A stretch of DNA of 35,874 nucleotides, taken from contig MU129987.1 of assembly GCA_015039465.1 (NCBI GenBank), positions 242,512 to 278,385 of the forward strand. The letters run 5' to 3'. Origin of the DNA: Phlegmacium glaucopus. Lineage: Eukaryota > Basidiomycota > Agaricomycetes > Agaricales > Cortinariaceae. Shown in pieces: positions 19,794-27,998 of this stretch. The notes under the pieces were generated by a model. It ran no database searches. It saw only the letters and a program-made list of their open reading frames with translations, and was not told the DNA's origin. Each line of letters starts with the position of its first letter. Position 1 is the stretch's first letter. The translations under genes and the position numbers were made by a program.

Positions 19794-20757
19794 ACGTCAT
19801 TAAAGACAAAGATTTAACTTGGAGACAAATGACGATGGGTAAAAACTCAATGTTGCATCACATGAACAAGTTTGGATGGCCCGAAAAGCACATAAACGCA
19901 CTTGCACATTTTTATTTCAAGCTAGAAGATCACCCCATGCGGCTCCGACCCTACGGTGATGAAATTCTCATCGCATTCCAAGCGGTGATCAGAAGAGAAT
20001 GGCACAACACTTTAGAATGAAAAGAAGGTTTTAACATCGCTAACATAAATGAAACAACCCTTCGAGCTATCGCAGATGAGCTCCATGACAAGAGAAGGGC
20101 GGAAGGCATGATCGAGGTCAGTCTCGAAATTTTTGTCGACTCCTTCACATACTAATCCCTCCTTTTCATCCTTTTACACATTACTTCATCAATCAATGCC
20201 TCATGCTTAACATCATCACGCATAACCCATGCTCCATGCCTCACACCCCATGCTACATGCCATATACCTCATGCCGCACAACTTATACTCTGTGCCTCAT
20301 GCCTCGCGCTTCATGCCTCATGCTTCATATCGTCAACATCCACTAATACTCGACGTATAACTTAACAAAATAGCTTCAAAAAGCCATCACTAGCACAACC
20401 CCACAATGCGAACATCAGGAAAATCCACATGGTCGTTCCAGAAGATCAGCTAATCACTTCCTACCCAATGAGTCTAGGTACAGGCGACGATCACGCTCAA
20501 TCTCACCAACACCCAGAAGGCTAAGATCGCCAACCTTGACCTCGAGAGACAAATATTCAATGTCTAAAAACTCAACGCCAAAGCCGAAACAACACAAGTC
20601 GACAGCTAATTCGTCTTTTCAAAACAGCGCAACTTCATCTGGCCCAGCGGTCTGCGCCGTATGCCTCAGGTGTCACTTGCACAATGTCAGAACTTGCAAC
20701 AGTGCCAAACTCTTCAGTGGAGGAGAAACCAAAACACGAAGAAGCGAAAACGGGCGG
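19794..20757 (+). pseudogene. gag: DIRS-like Gag, N-terminal and middle part
   Basis: The segment VIKDKDLTWRQMTMGKN ... HINALAHFYFKLEDHPMR ... ILIAFQAVIRREWHNTLE is followed by a TGA (about 20018) and continues in frame as KEGFNIANINETTLRAIADE. This is the conserved gag region I associate with basidiomycete DIRS-type elements. A low-complexity CATGCCTCATGC-type stretch lies at about 20185-20335. It is followed by an Arg/Ser-rich segment (RYRRRSRSISPTPRRLRSP) and the first zinc-binding motif CAVCLRCHLHNVRTC. The frame stops at ENGR, where modular copy 2 is inserted (duplication GCGG at 20754-20757 and 23209-23212). It resumes at 23213. The 5' end is lost at the LTR A junction. Confidence 0.7.
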
Positions 20758-20930
20758 TATCACGCACCAATACTGATTGGTAGCGTGAGAACAAAGCTTA
20801 AAAGTTGCCATCATGAAAATAAGCGGACTTTGAATTCACTTACCTATTTTGGAAGCAGCCCTGAATCGCGTTCCTGGTCAACAAAATCATTCGTTCAACG
20901 ATAACATCCTCATCGCTCATCATATCCTCA

Positions 20931-21368
20931 ATGTCTTCCACTATGTTGTCTATCATTTACACTATCGACATGCTCCTTAACATCTACCATCCATTTGTTC
21001 CTTGGCTAGCGATTCAACAAAGCGATCAATCTACTATTCGCATCGGTCATCGGCTCGCGTTTGATCGTATCTATGGCCCATCATTTCAAGAACGGCCCCT
21101 TTATGGACGCATCAACTACATCTCCCATTATGTCAAAGGCTTTGTCATCGTTGTTGTGGCTATGGACCCACAAGTCTTCGCCTCAGCTATCTATCTTGCC
21201 ATACCTCGCTCCTGGATCACACTCAGTCCCCTATCCTCACTCATCTACCTCTTATCTTATCATTCACTGCCAAAACCATCATTCACACGGTACCTGAAGC
21301 CTTCCCACCCTCTTTATGACAATTTAGGAAGTCCAGGAGGATCACAACTAAGCAGGAATTGCAGATGA
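20931..21368 (+). CDS. 145-aa protein of unknown function in the shared module, copy 2
   Basis: This is the second copy of the frame at 17616-18053, full length with no stop or frameshift. Differences in this copy are CGG for CAG (Arg for Gln), CTT for GTT and AAC for AGC; the other changes I see (GCA/GCG, CGC/CGT, ATT/ATC, TCC/TCA, CCA/CCT, CAC/CAT, ACG/ACA) are silent. Keeping the frame in both copies, while neighbouring transposon genes are riddled with stops, supports a real protein or a very recent duplication. The function is unknown, and no cofactor or catalytic motif is visible. Confidence 0.4.
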   Translation: MSSTMLSIIYTIDMLLNIYHPFVPWLAIQQSDQSTIRIGHRLAFDRIYGPSFQERPLYGRINYISHYVKGFVIVVVAMDPQVFASAIYLAIPRSWITLSPLSSLIYLLSYHSLPKPSFTRYLKPSHPLYDNLGSPGGSQLSRNCR

Positions 21369-21489
21369 ATCAGCAGCAGAGGATTATTCTCGCAGTGTGT
21401 CAAGTGTTATCAAGGCTGCGCGACATGGGATCATGGGCAAGTAGTGTTTTCTCGGGAACAAGGCTGCGCCTTTCAAGTGTTGACTCCAC

Positions 21490-22110
21490 TGGACACCAGG
21501 CCATGCCAACTTTGCCCCAAATGAACGCGCGGATGAACTCGCCAAGCAAGCCGCCCAAGGCACCTCAAGTCCTCGACACCTCCTCCCTACCTTTCTACGC
21601 AATAAGCCCCTTCCTTACAGCATTCCCGCCCTTCGTCAATCTAATCTCAACTCAATCCAAAAGCAATGGAAAACACGCTGGAAATCCTCACCACGCTACC
21701 CTCTACTTAAACTCTTAGATAAATCTCTTCCCTCTAACGCCTTTTTAAAACTTATAGATCCTCTCGACCGACGCCAATCTGCTATCATCACACAACTCCG
21801 AACCGGCCACTCCCCCTTGAACCACCATCTCTTCCGTATCCGCCGCTCCGAGTCCCCCTCCTGCCCTCACTGCCAAGGAATCACAGTCGAAACTGTCCGC
21901 CATTACCTTCTCCAATGCCCACACTACCAAAACGAACGCCATATTCTCAGACAAAAACTAAAACGCCGAGCCGACTCCCTTGCATTCCTTCTCTCAAATC
22001 GTTCCGCCATCAAGCCCCTTCTTAATTTCATCCATGCTACCAAACGTTTCAACACCCAAGCCTACTCCGCACGCCGCAATAACCCCAACACCGCCCCGCC
22101 TCCCATCTAG
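21490..22110 (+). pseudogene. Non-LTR retrotransposon (LINE) ORF2 C-terminus: end of RNase H and zinc finger
   Basis: The frame opens with WTPGHANFAPNERADELAKQ, the last conserved block of the RNase H domain found in Tad/I-type LINE ORF2 proteins. It then continues through a linker to HHLFRIRRSESPSCPHCQG, TVRHYLLQCPHYQNER, a C-x2-C...H...C finger typical of these proteins. The stop TAG is at 22108-22110, after about 206 codons without interruption. The endonuclease and RT domains are absent. The fragment starts abruptly 4 bp after the shared module ends, so it was captured or is the remnant of an internal deletion. The lack of stops suggests the capture is recent. Confidence 0.8.
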
Positions 22111-22193
22111 TACATACACTATCCCCTCATCACAAACCAACACCGCCACGTCTCTACCCCATTACTGTCCTCACCTACCTACCTACCCGACGC

Positions 22194-22774
22194 NNNNNNN
22201 NNNNNNNNNNNNNNNNNNNNNNNNNNNNNNNNNNNNNNNNNNNNNNNNNNNNNNNNNNNNNNNNNNNNNNNNNNNNNNNNNNNNNNNNNNNNNNNNNNNN
22301 NNNNNNNNNNNNNNNNNNNNNNNNNNNNNNNNNNNNNNNNNNNNNNNNNNNNNNNNNNNNNNNNNNNNNNNNNNNNNNNNNNNNNNNNNNNNNNNNNNNN
22401 NNNNNNNNNNNNNNNNNNNNNNNNNNNNNNNNNNNNNNNNNNNNNNNNNNNNNNNNNNNNNNNNNNNNNNNNNNNNNNNNNNNNNNNNNNNNNNNNNNNN
22501 NNNNNNNNNNNNNNNNNNNNNNNNNNNNNNNNNNNNNNNNNNNNNNNNNNNNNNNNNNNNNNNNNNNNNNNNNNNNNNNNNNNNNNNNNNNNNNNNNNNN
22601 NNNNNNNNNNNNNNNNNNNNNNNNNNNNNNNNNNNNNNNNNNNNNNNNNNNNNNNNNNNNNNNNNNNNNNNNNNNNNNNNNNNNNNNNNNNNNNNNNNNN
22701 NNNNNNNNNNNNNNNNNNNNNNNNNNNNNNNNNNNNNNNNNNNNNNNNNNNNNNNNNNNNNNNNNNNNNNNNNN
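22194..22774. other. Assembly gap (581 N)
   Basis: This is a run of undetermined bases inside modular copy 2. Any open frame drawn across it is meaningless. The real length and content are unknown, so the central cargo of this copy cannot be fully described. Confidence 1.
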
Positions 22775-23091
22775 TTCTCTCTCATCTCCTCCTACTCCTA
22801 CTTATTCTTTCTCAGAAGTCGTTCTGATATCGTCTATCTGTCATCTGTTGTCCATTTGTCTATTTTCCCGTCTTTTTCGTTTGAACTCCCTCCTTAAGTG
22901 ATCTTAAGGTGACTCTTCTACTGACATCCCTTGATTCTTCATTTAACTCTCTTTGATGGATAGGACCATCGGAGCATTTTCTCGTCATGGATATGGATTT
23001 CTACTCCGATACATTTTGTTTATTTTTTTTCTTTCTTCATACGCGACAGTTTCCTTCTTTCTATTTCTCTCCTGTCGACGCTAACCAAGTG
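22775..23091. other. Pyrimidine-rich DNA in the centre of modular copy 2
   Basis: This C/T-rich sequence (for example CTTTTTTTCTTTCTTCAT) has no supported gene. It has no similarity to the centre of copy 1, although both are C/T-rich just upstream of the shared tail. A 3' untranslated region of the captured LINE is one possibility. Confidence 0.4.
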
Positions 23092-23212
23092 TGCTTACTA
23101 GTCTCTGGTTATACCTTCCCTAAACGAACACAGGGGGATATTCTGACCTAAAGTCTGGTCCAGTTCCCTCTGGTTGGTGTTTAATATCAACACAAACAAC
23201 GATTTATAGCGG

Positions 23213-23365
23213 CTCGTCTGCATATCCTCTGGTTCAATTCTCTGCTCAGACTGGCAACGCCCCATCAGATGCTCAAGTACCAAACATCCCCAGCGCCATA
23301 TCTGCTCCGGTTGCGAAAAGCCGGATCATGGAGCTCAAAGTTGCCCTCGAGCACAGAAGGCTTAG
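23213..23365 (+). pseudogene. gag: DIRS-like Gag, C-terminal zinc-finger part
   Basis: This continues the gag frame after the modular insertion: LVCISSGSILCSDWQRPIRC, then HICSGCEKPDHGAQSCPRAQ, with a C-x2-C-x4-H-x4-C knuckle (C-S-G-C...H...C). The stop TAG is at 23363-23365. The RT frame begins inside this end (ATG at 23328), so gag and pol overlap by about 38 bp, as is common in retroelements. Together with 19794-20757 it forms one broken gag gene. Confidence 0.75.
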
Positions 23366-23766
23366 ACCTCTCACTCCTTACAAACACGAAGCATGGTATA
23401 TGCTACTACAACAACATAATCTTACTAATAGATACTCAAACTTATGTCACAGTATCCAGTGGGGCTTCGACGTCGGCATCCGTAAATTGCTTCACACTCA
23501 CGCTCCACAAAACAGCCCCTCCTTCGAAGACTTCATTCAAATCTATCAAGAGATCGAAGACATCGAATTCGAGAAGGGGCACTACCTCAGCCCATGCACA
23601 CAATAAGAAGTTGAGCTCCTCATCGGACCATTCCAGACCTCGCCAATGTCTATTATACCCAAACCTGGAAAACCAGGAAAATTCCATGCAATACATAACT
23701 TTTCATTGCCGCATCACCCTTCTCTACATATATCCTCTATTAATTCTTCTATTGATAGTAGTAATT

Positions 23767-24399
23767 GAGTGGTAGCTACCACTATAATCACAATAGAATG
23801 GCAATTGCCATTGAGCTGTTGTGTAATGTGCCATAGTTTTTATGAAAGGCCTTTCATAACATTGCCATGTCTCTTTCAATCCTTTCAATAAATAATCAGT
23901 TATTTTTTATGTACCCCTGAACCTTAACAGAACCTTAACAGAACCCTAAATGGACCCTAACTGGACCCTAACTGAACCCTAACTGAACCCTAACTGAAAC
24001 ATATCAAGAGAGGCCATAAAATGACCTCAGCAACAAGATAAAATGCACAAAAAGCCATAATATTCCATGAGATAGATTATGTAATTTACCATATTCAATT
24101 TACAATCATATTGAAAAGGATTGAAAGGGATTGAAAGGATTGAAAGGATTGAAAGGAATTGAAGGAATTGAAAGGAATTGAAGGAATTGAAAGAATTGAA
24201 AGGATTGAAAGGATTGAAAGGGATTGAAAGGGATTGAGAGGGATTGAAACAAGGATTGAAAGGGATTGAAAGGGATTGAAACAAGGATTGAAAGAGACAT
24301 GGCAAGTTTATGAAAGGCCTTTCATAAAAACTATGGCACATTACACAACAGCTCAATGGCAATTGCCATTTATTGTGATAACAATGGTAGCTACTACTG
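23767..24399. mobile_element. 633-bp MITE inserted in the DIRS RT gene
   Basis: The target duplication is AGTAATT (23760-23766 and 24400-24406). Terminal inverted repeats of about 120 bp run from 23767 to about 23889 and from about 24278 to 24399. They include ATGGCAATTGCCAT, GAGCTGTTGTGTAATGTGCC and the palindrome TATGAAAGGCCTTTCATA. The ends are GAGTGGTAGCTACC on the left and the inverted form CAGTAGTAGCTACC on the right. The interior holds AACCCTAACTG-type units and a GGATTGAAAG minisatellite. Element plus duplication is 640 bp, and the RT frame shifts by exactly one base across it, as observed. The superfamily is unclear: 7 bp perfect duplication, or 8 bp with one mismatch (TAGTAATT/GAGTAATT), would fit a hAT-like or related element. 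Confidence 0.85.
24115..24300. repeat. GGATTGAAAG minisatellite inside the MITE
   Basis: About 18 imperfect copies of a 9-11 bp unit (GGATTGAAAG, GAATTGAAG, GGGATTGAAAG), with two CAAGGATTGAAAGG-type variants. Minus-strand frames translate it as Ser-Ile-Pro-Phe-Asn repeats, an artefact of the repeat. Confidence 0.85.
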
Positions 24400-26010
24400 A
24401 GTAATTTCCCCTGCACCTGGGGCACATTCAACACAATCGCCCTCCTCATCTCAAATTTGCCACCAGGTTCCCAAGCTTCTGTCTGCGATGTGGCCGAAGC
24501 CTATAGAATGATTCCCGTCATCGCAAGTCAATGGCCAGGACTTGTCATACATTTACGCGGAGAAAACAAGTTTGCAATCAACACTAATGATAACTTCGGA
24601 CTTGGCTCAGCCGGAGGAGTCTATGGAGAATTGGCAGATGCAGGAACGGACATCTGTCGTGCAGAAGGTATCGGCCCTCTTTCTAAATAGGTTGATGACC
24701 ATGTCTTCTTCAGAATTCTCAGGATCCACCTCGAACGATACAATCAAATGCGAAAAGAACAATCACAGCACATCATCACCAATGGGGGTTGACGACATGA
24801 AAGATGTTGAATATGGTATGGCGGCGCCATCTTAGAAGATGGGCATATTGAAGAATTCGACGAAGACAACAGCCGACCGCTACAAGACTTATTGGCCACA
24901 TCATCACCCGACTGCCCTTTCACTTATGGCAATGCAGACATTGATCGCGTATCTGCTCAGCTGGGTATTCCATAGGAAGCCTCGAAGACAATACCTTTCA
25001 CCTCAGTGGTACCTTATCTTGGACTTCTCTGGGATCTCGACACCAAAATCGTCATTTTACCAGACGTTAAGAAACAAAGATACATTGAATACATCATCAA
25101 ATGGCAACAATGTAAGACACACACACTCATCCAGGTCCAAGAACTCTATGGAAAGCTGCTACATGTGTGCCTCGTCATTACTGAAGGACGAGCTTATCTC
25201 ACCTCACTCAAAAACATGCTTAGCACAGCCATTAAGGGTCCTTTCATTCCATGCTCCCCACCTCGCGGCACTGCACAAGACATTCAGTGGTGGCTCGACT
25301 CCCTCAGAAAGCCAAACGTCTTCAGAGACATACCTGGCCATGTCATCATCGACAATTTCCAAGCCTTCTCGGATGCTAGCTCCGGCGTCGGCCTCGGTAT
25401 TACCATTGGAAACAGATGGAGAGCATGGAGACTCCTCCCCAGCTGGAAGGCAGAAGGCAGAGATATTGGTTGGGCGGAAACGGTCAGCTTCGAACTCCTC
25501 ATCCGATCACTTTGCGGCCTTATACGCGAGCCACATAAGTTGCATCTCAAGGCATTCAGTGACAACAAAGGAGTCGTCGAAGGCTGGTGGAAAGGTCGCA
25601 GTCACAACAAACCCACAAATGAAGTGTTTCGAAGAATACACAGCTTCACGAAGAAACATCAGGTCACCATCCACACCCAATACATTCCTAGTCAACACAA
25701 CCCAGCCGATGACCCATCCAGAGGCAAATACCCTTCCTACTTGCTCCTTCTCCCTCCCATTGACATCCCCACAGAGCTCAAACCTTTCATCACAGCATTC
25801 GATGCACAGCCACTTTTTGTTGAGCTCCAGGCTAGCCAAAATGGAAGTATACTCAGGCCTCTCCCCAAACCCCTGAGAGAACAATCCAATGGTTATACCA
25901 AAGCCAATTACCTACACGAACGAGAAGAGCTCAACTACTTCACTGAATACTGCCAAGCCTAAAATTCGTAAGTTTTATCGCCTCCTCTCACATAGACAAG
26001 CTCATGAACA

Positions 26011-27177
26011 GTGTTTTCATATACATCAGCCAAACCTACACCATACCCAACCCATCTGCCTCTTTGTTTAGCCGACAGTCGACCCCATTGTCTCGCAAGA
26101 GACAGATTATATAAGTGGAAACCCTTTCATTCTTGCATGGCTGCTGACACAGAAGGCACACTGGTCAACCCTTCCGATCAAGACCTGGACTGTATTCAAA
26201 CAGTCCTAGGATGTGCATGGTCCGAATCCACGCGGGAAGTATATGGTTCAGGCCTATTGGCCTTTCATGTTTACTGCAACTCCAAAGACATTCCAGAAGA
26301 ACAACGCACCCCCACCAGCCCAGTCCTCGTGTCTGCCTTTCTTGCCAGTTTGGCAGGCGCTTACTCAAACAAGATGCTACACAACTACGTTCACGGTATC
26401 AGGGCATGGCACATCCTATACGGCATACCATGGTCCATCAATGAAGATGAATTAAGCACAATGCTGAAAGCCATCAAAAAGCTGACCCCGCCAAACTCCA
26501 AACAGAAAAAATGTCAGCCATACACAACAAACTTCATCACTGCAGTCGGACACAATCTGAATCTAACCATCCCCCTCAATGTGGCGGTCTTTGTGTGCCT
26601 GACTACGTGTTTCTATGCTGCCGCTCGCTTGGGAGAATTTATGGTCTGGCGGCTAGATGCATTCGACCCAATGATTCATATCACCCCTTCAAACTTGAGC
26701 AGCGACACAGATCAGCATGGCAACACTATCACGGTCCTACACCTACCCAAGACCAAAACCAGCACTCAAGGCAAGGACATGTACTGGGCCAAGCAGGATG
26801 GAGAAACTGATCCAGTTAAGGCCCTTGAACACCACAGGCTACTGAATGAACCCCCCCTAAACGGTCACCTGTTCACATACAGGCACAAAGGCAGCCACCA
26901 GCCCCTTACCAAAACCAAATTCATAGAGCGAGTAGCAGTTGCCGCCAAGAACGCAGGACTCAAACCACTACAAGGCCATGGAATTTGGATAGGCGCCACT
27001 CTAGAATATCTTCTACGAGGCATACCTTTCGACGTCATGAAGGCCAAAGGACGTTGGGCAAGCGACGCCTTCCTGATTTATCTAACCAAACACGCACAGG
27101 TCCTGGCTCCATACATGCAGGCTGTCCCTCAAGTTCACGAAGCCTTCATGCAATATATCGTTCCCCATGTCCGTTAG
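26011..27177 (+). CDS. DIRS-type tyrosine recombinase, likely inactive (HxxR changed to HGIW)
   Basis: This is a 388-codon open frame. Conserved segments are ARDRLYKWKPFHSCMA, STREVYGSGLLAFHVYC, the catalytic-domain Arg in AAARLGEFMVWRLDAFDP (R206), then QGHGIWIGATLEYLLRG, KGRWASDAFLIYLTKHA and VLAPYMQ. In this family the motif is H-x-x-R; here it reads H323-G-I-W326 (TGG at 26986-26988), one C-to-T step from CGG. The likely nucleophile is Tyr357. These enzymes integrate circular DIRS cDNA by recombination instead of a DDE integrase. The true start is unclear: the first 30 residues may be upstream leader, and the frame is shared with the RT gene but separated by stops between 25960 and 26010. 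Apart from R to W the protein looks complete. Confidence 0.88.
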   Translation: MFSYTSAKPTPYPTHLPLCLADSRPHCLARDRLYKWKPFHSCMAADTEGTLVNPSDQDLDCIQTVLGCAWSESTREVYGSGLLAFHVYCNSKDIPEEQRTPTSPVLVSAFLASLAGAYSNKMLHNYVHGIRAWHILYGIPWSINEDELSTMLKAIKKLTPPNSKQKKCQPYTTNFITAVGHNLNLTIPLNVAVFVCLTTCFYAAARLGEFMVWRLDAFDPMIHITPSNLSSDTDQHGNTITVLHLPKTKTSTQGKDMYWAKQDGETDPVKALEHHRLLNEPPLNGHLFTYRHKGSHQPLTKTKFIERVAVAAKNAGLKPLQGHGIWIGATLEYLLRGIPFDVMKAKGRWASDAFLIYLTKHAQVLAPYMQAVPQVHEAFMQYIVPHVR

Positions 27178-27488
27178 CATCCGATGGAACACATGCTCTG
27201 AGCCATAGGTAAGCTAGTCACTCAACTCCTAAAAATAGGGGTATCGACACTCACTCAATGCATCATCTTACTCCTAGCAAATTGGGAAATGTGTCTCATG
27301 TTGAAACCCTATCTCACTGTTGAGTCTTTTCGGGTCAGGAACACACTGCGTGTGTTTTCACCCAACTAGCTTGCACACCCGCATAGAGTACAGCCTTAGC
27401 CTTACTAAGTAATATACACGAGTATCTTAAGTACAACCATATCAATTAATCATAGCACTGCAAGACGCAACGCAAAGATAGTAAACAG
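27178..27488. other. 3' non-coding region of the DIRS element and junction with KDZ
   Basis: There is no gene. It follows the recombinase stop and ends where the KDZ last exon begins. An AG at 27487-27488 would serve as the exon's splice acceptor. DIRS elements carry inverted or split terminal repeats, but with the left end of this element lost I cannot match them. The exact DIRS/KDZ boundary lies somewhere before 27489. Confidence 0.4.
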
Positions 27489-27737
27489 GCCTGTGAACAG
27501 CTAAATTCATGGCTTGGGGGATATGAATCTATTTTGAAGCGTATGACTCCTGGAAAATTTGATTGGTTTTGCCATGCTATGCTCTACTATCACACTAAAC
27601 ATGTGTTGAGAAAGCAGGATATAAAGAGGAAAAAGGAAGAAAAGGGAATACAGCATGATGTTAGTGATAGTGATAGTGAATGTGATAGTGGAGATGAAGA
27701 CTTAGAGGAGGTGGGTGACTTAAATAGCATTGATTGA
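27489..27737 (+). pseudogene. KDZ transposase last exon, 5' truncated
   Basis: ACEQLNSWLGGYESILKRM, then FDWFCHAMLYYHTKHVL, a Lys-rich stretch and an acidic DSDSECDSGDEDLEE tail, ending in a TGA at 27735-27737. It is the same exon as 784-984 and begins at the same codon after an AG, so the break lies in or beside the last intron. The intact frame and length suggest the upstream exons were removed or replaced by the DIRS element, not lost by slow decay. Confidence 0.8.
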
Positions 27738-27794
27738 TAGATAGAATTTGTTATGTTTTTGTACTTATATTGCATTAGCCAAAGTTGAATTTAT

Positions 27795-27998
27795 ACTCAG
27801 AATCCACTTAGAATTGAATATGACAGATGATATCTAAATTCTGCTCAGATCTGACCAGATCTGGTTGGATTCTGATCAGATCTGATCAGAATTGGTCAGA
27901 TCTGGTCAGACTTGGTCAGCCTTGGTTGGATTCTGATCAGAATTGGTCAGATTTCTGATCAGATCTGATCAGATCTGGTGGGGGACAGAAAAGTACTG
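27795..27998 (+). repeat. 10-bp phased subterminal array and terminus of the second KDZ element
   Basis: Units TCTGATCAGA, ATTGGTCAGA, TCTGGTCAGA, CTTGGTCAGC and TTCTGATCAG follow each other with a 10-bp period. They end in CTGGTGGGGGACAGAAAAGTACTG at about 27975-27998. The unit sequence is unrelated to the array at 1064, yet position (after the KDZ stop), periodicity and terminus are the same. Many units are themselves palindromic (TGATCA). Confidence 0.75.

Larger units (their letters stand above)
20758..23208 (+). mobile_element. Modular element copy 2, inserted in DIRS gag, carrying a LINE fragment
   Basis: The 5' module is 20758-21485 (as copy 1). The centre has a LINE ORF2 C-terminus (21490-22110), an assembly gap and pyrimidine-rich DNA. 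The tail is 23092-23208, ending CAACGATTTATA. It is flanked by GCGG on both sides. Excising it with one GCGG joins ENGR to LVCISSGSILCSDWQRP and restores the gag frame, which fixes both boundaries at base level. Length is 2451 bp including 581 N. Both shared modules switch abruptly to unshared sequence at 21485 and 23092. Confidence 0.7.
23328..25962 (+). pseudogene. DIRS-like reverse transcriptase and RNase H, broken by a MITE and stops
   Basis: The N-terminal RT part (LLIGPFQTSP, IIPKPGKPGKFHAIHNFS) runs to 23766. A 633-bp MITE interrupts it; the frame resumes at 24407 with FPCTWGTF and PPGSQASVCDVAEAYR. The catalytic box reads stop-VDDH: a TAG at 24688-24690 replaces the Trp expected before VDD (family knowledge). 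Further stops lie near 24791, 24812 and 24974 (IP-stop-EASKTIPF). From 25006 the frame is clean: VPYLGLLWDLDTK, then RNase H with FSDASSGVGLG, WAETVSFELL, AFSDNKGVVEGW and SQHNPADDPSRG. It ends with a TAA at 25960-25962. The order gag, RT-RH, tyrosine recombinase identifies a DIRS-type element. It cannot make active RT. Confidence 0.85.

Noticed and set aside
21980..22897. Long open frames through the N run
   Set aside because: They consist mostly of undetermined bases and cannot be read.
23931..24000. AACCCTAACTG units that look like telomere repeat
   Set aside because: The unit is about 12 bp and degenerate, lies inside a MITE, and is not a run of CCCTAA.
24027..24449. Minus-strand protein with Phe-Asn-Pro repeats
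   Set aside because: It is a translation of the GGATTGAAAG minisatellite inside the MITE.
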